8,110 bases of DNA from JACPLA01 sp035291905 (GTDB lineage Bacteria > Bacteroidota > Ignavibacteria > UBA10030), in assembly GCA_035291905.1 (NCBI GenBank), contig DATDRF010000272.1:1-8110 (forward strand). Reading direction: 5' to 3'. The notes below the pieces were generated by a model. The model was not told where the DNA came from. It searched no databases and was given only the letters and a program-made list of their open reading frames with translations. Position numbers and translations under genes: made by a program. Of this stretch, positions 5,589 through 8,110 are shown piece after piece; position 1 is the first letter of the stretch, and every line of letters starts with the position of its first letter.

Positions 5589-8110
5589 TTGTTGGCTTCA
5601 TGTTCTGACACGCGTCGTTGGAACTTATCGCCGGTTGCCAACAGGATTTTTCGGGGGGCGGCCTCTGTCGTTTCCATCCTTCTTCTTCTCTTCGTTGTAT
5701 TCCCATCTACCGCGCAATCTCAGACTCGTGAGTTTCGTTTTCAGAATCTTACGGTGGAAGATGGGTTGCCGTCGGACATTGTCCCATGTATCTTGCAGGA
5801 TAAGAGGGGATTTGTCTGGATGGGCAGTCTGGGGGGATTGCTGCGCTACGACGGATATGTTTTCAAGGTTCTCAAGTCAACTCCTGGGGACTCGACTTCC
5901 ATTTCGAGCAATCTTGTTACAGCTCTGGCACTCAGTCGGACGGGCAACATATGGGTTGGGACTGCGGATGGAGGACTCTGCAAGCTTGAAATACCTCTTG
6001 AACGATTCAGGCGCTTCAGATTTCAGGGCGACCGACCCGTGACGGTCAGGGCCATTCTGGAAGATCCTTCCGGACTTGTCTGGGTCGGGACGGAGGGAAA
6101 CGGCCTCTTCCTCCTCGATTCATCGGGAGTTGTTCTTCAACACTTCAATCCGGGTCCCCCCGGTCGTGGATTCATCACGAGCGGGGTGATTCACTCGATC
6201 TCAGGAGATCAAACGGGGACAATTTTCGTCGGAACCCCGGCGGGTCTCAATGTTTCCGACTCCGGTCGAAGTTCATTTGCAGCCTATAGACGCGGAACGC
6301 GTCAAACCACCCTGGGGAGCGACACTGTGCGCGCCGTGCTTTCTGATATCGATGGATCCGTTTGGGTCGGTACCAGCCGGGGATTGTATTGCTTCGACCC
6401 GCACAAGAAGACTTTTGTCAGCCGTTGGGTCAGCGGATATGGAGTTACAGTCCTTCGCCAGCAGGACCAACGACACCTCTGGATTGGCACCACGGCAGGT
6501 GGATTGCACCGCTTTGAGAAATCGGCCGGGACGGTGACTTCTTTCGTTCATCGCAGCGACGAACCAAACGGCCTTCTCAACAATACGGTCCTCGATATTC
6601 TTGTCGACCGGGGCGGGACAACTTGGGTAGCAACAGATCGAGGCGTCAGCAGAATCACATCTCGGGCGCTTCAATTCGGACTATTCTCGCTTGGTACGGC
6701 ATCCCCGGCCAAGTTCGTCTCGGCAATTGGCCAAGATCGTGACGGTCGGTTTTGGGTTGGAGGGTACGGGACGAAACAGATGGGCCGCAACGAGGAATGG
6801 TTTCTCAAAGACACGTTTGTTTCATCCATCTATTGTGACAGTGGAGGAGTTCTTTGGTTGGGGACAAGCCGCGGACTCTTTCGGCATCGCCCGAATTCAA
6901 CATCATTTGAGGCTCTTCCATTTCGACATCGCATCAGCAGAATGGCAGAGGACAAGAGAGGTATTCTTTGGCTTGCCGCGTATCCTGATGGAGTCTTCGG
7001 CTTCGACAAGAAGAGACTCCGTGTTGTATTTCCTGCGGATGGCGTAAAGCCAGAACGCATTGGTGGAGATGACGTTTCAGCAATCTATGTCGATCGGAAT
7101 AATGATGTCTGGATCGCAACGGAAGGGAATGGACTTCGATGCTTCCGGCAAAATGAATCGATCCTTGAACAATTTCTACACAATCCCAATTCCCCCGAAT
7201 CGCTGAGCAATAACAGGGTTTATGATATTCACGAGGATCAAGAAGGACTCCTCTGGATGACGACGGGCGCGGGCATTGACGCTTTTGATCGGGGCAAGAG
7301 AATGTTCACCCATCTTTCGGTCAACGACGGCCTTCCGGATGTTCAACTACAGGATATTGAAGAGGACGGAGGAGGGGATCTGTGGGTGACTGCCGCCGGT
7401 TCTTCAATCTCAAGAATCAGCCCGAAAACAGGAAGAATCACGAACTACTTTGCGGAGGATGGCTTCCACCGGACGTCAGTCCTGGGAGCCTTTTCGAAGT
7501 CTTCAGAAGGAGAATTTCTCATTGGAGGAATGGACGGATTCACGCGGTTCTTTCCAGATAGCATTGAGGACAACAAGGAGCCGCCTCCCATTCAGCTTAC
7601 CAATCTTATTATCGCGGGGAAATCAATTCCCTTTGATCCGCTTCTCATGAAAGACGGCTTGACGTTCTCGTACAATGAGAACTTCCTCGGCTTTGCATTT
7701 GCGGTTTTGGATTTCGTCAGCCCAAAGAGGAACCGCCATGCATATCAGCTGGAGGGTGTCGACCCGGCATGGGTGTATATTGAGGAGCCGCGTCAAATCA
7801 ATTACGGGAACCTTAGCCCTGGGTCCTATACTCTGAGGATCATCGGCGCAAACAGCGATGGCTATTGGAACAATACGGGCATCTCCCTTCCCTTTTCGAT
7901 TAAGCCTCCATGGTGGGAAACGTGGTACTTCCGACTTGGAGTCTTCGCGTCAGTTGCTTCAGCCCTGGTCTTCCTGTACAGAATCCGGATAGCAAACCTG
8001 ATGGAGCGGGAACGGCTCAAAGCAAAGATCTCTGCCGAACTTCATGATGAAATAGGTTCAGGTCTCACAAGGATTGCACTTCTCACGGAAATAGCTCGGA
8101 AAAGGGCGGA
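5589..8110 (+). CDS. Propeller-sensor histidine kinase, 3' end beyond the window
   Basis: First 840 residues of a membrane two-component sensor kinase; the frame is open to the window's last base. Residues about 23-44 are a signal or anchor segment (SILLLLFVVFPSTAQS). Then follow fourteen reg_prop-type blade motifs, usually W-hydrophobic-G/A-T, at about residues 77, 122, 165, 213, 259, 298, 346, 389, 423, 461, 508, 556, 599 and 644, consistent with two seven-bladed periplasmic propellers. A Y_Y_Y domain spans about 695-771 (HAYQLEGVDPAW, NYGNLSPGSYTL), a transmembrane helix about 781-800, and a short linker leads to ELHDEIGSGLT, a HisKA_3 box with phosphoacceptor His819. The HATPase domain is expected downstream. 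By family knowledge, such kinases sense an external ligand, often a glycan breakdown product in gut Bacteroidota, and signal to a response regulator; HisKA_3 usually pairs with a NarL/LuxR-type regulator, and none is visible here. Blade four has Phe and blade fourteen Leu in place of Trp. The ligand is unknown. TTG start chosen from the GGGAGG site. Confidence 0.88.
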   Translation, partial: MLASCSDTRRWNLSPVANRIFRGAASVVSILLLLFVVFPSTAQSQTREFRFQNLTVEDGLPSDIVPCILQDKRGFVWMGSLGGLLRYDGYVFKVLKSTPGDSTSISSNLVTALALSRTGNIWVGTADGGLCKLEIPLERFRRFRFQGDRPVTVRAILEDPSGLVWVGTEGNGLFLLDSSGVVLQHFNPGPPGRGFITSGVIHSISGDQTGTIFVGTPAGLNVSDSGRSSFAAYRRGTRQTTLGSDTVRAVLSDIDGSVWVGTSRGLYCFDPHKKTFVSRWVSGYGVTVLRQQDQRHLWIGTTAGGLHRFEKSAGTVTSFVHRSDEPNGLLNNTVLDILVDRGGTTWVATDRGVSRITSRALQFGLFSLGTASPAKFVSAIGQDRDGRFWVGGYGTKQMGRNEEWFLKDTFVSSIYCDSGGVLWLGTSRGLFRHRPNSTSFEALPFRHRISRMAEDKRGILWLAAYPDGVFGFDKKRLRVVFPADGVKPERIGGDDVSAIYVDRNNDVWIATEGNGLRCFRQNESILEQFLHNPNSPESLSNNRVYDIHEDQEGLLWMTTGAGIDAFDRGKRMFTHLSVNDGLPDVQLQDIEEDGGGDLWVTAAGSSISRISPKTGRITNYFAEDGFHRTSVLGAFSKSSEGEFLIGGMDGFTRFFPDSIEDNKEPPPIQLTNLIIAGKSIPFDPLLMKDGLTFSYNENFLGFAFAVLDFVSPKRNRHAYQLEGVDPAWVYIEEPRQINYGNLSPGSYTLRIIGANSDGYWNNTGISLPFSIKPPWWETWYFRLGVFASVASALVFLYRIRIANLMERERLKAKISAELHDEIGSGLTRIALLTEIARKRA

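Noticed and set aside
5323..5706. 127-codon minus-strand frame covering the gap before the kinase
   Set aside because: It spans the end of the S9 gene, the G-run cluster, the promoter and the kinase start; its Pro-rich translation of C-runs resembles no family I know.
5635..6042. 135-codon frame on the + strand overlapping the kinase
   Set aside because: It is a different frame over the signal peptide and first blades of the kinase, whose own frame shows clear family motifs throughout.
6273..6674. 133-codon minus-strand frame inside the kinase gene
   Set aside because: Antisense shadow of the propeller blades with no recognisable motif or ribosome site.

Overview
This window looks like chromosomal DNA from a free-living or environmental member of the Bacteroidota/Ignavibacteriota (FCB) branch. 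The evidence is indirect. It holds a Y_Y_Y/two-component-propeller sensor kinase of the kind abundant in that group, a roughly 945-residue secreted S9 peptidase of a type common there, envelope proteins with Gram-negative export signals, and an inverted repeat built from CTCTGCG words. Base composition is close to half G+C by eye. No RNA gene, CRISPR array, transposase or phage gene was found.

Layout, all genes on the + strand. Positions 45-253 hold a non-coding nested palindrome (three pairs of inverted arms), probably a small non-autonomous repeat element. Its right end also supplies a plausible sigma70-type promoter. Next comes a gene pair joined by a one-base stop/start overlap: a secreted, probably lipid-anchored M6-like zinc metalloprotease (333-1718) and a small outer-membrane beta-barrel protein (1718-2461). 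After a 113-base gap lies a large exported S9-family serine peptidase with a visible Ser/Asp/His triad (2575-5412). The 176-base gap after it holds a G-run cluster able to form a G-quadruplex, a good sigma70-like promoter and a strong Shine-Dalgarno sequence. These lead to a TTG-started sensor histidine kinase (5589 to beyond 8110) with a signal peptide, fourteen propeller blade motifs, a Y_Y_Y domain, a transmembrane helix and a HisKA_3 phosphoacceptor box. The window ends inside the kinase, so its ATPase domain and any response regulator lie downstream.

The first three products all act in the envelope: two are peptidases and one is a barrel. The sensor kinase has its own promoter and may be an independent unit; regulation of the upstream peptidases by it is only a guess. 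The most useful observations are the nested repeat that carries a promoter, the atypical zinc-site spacing in the metalloprotease and its tight coupling to a barrel gene, and the large partial sensor kinase, which is easy to miss because it starts with TTG and has no stop in the window. Most of the window is recognisable families; I see no convincing new multi-gene system.
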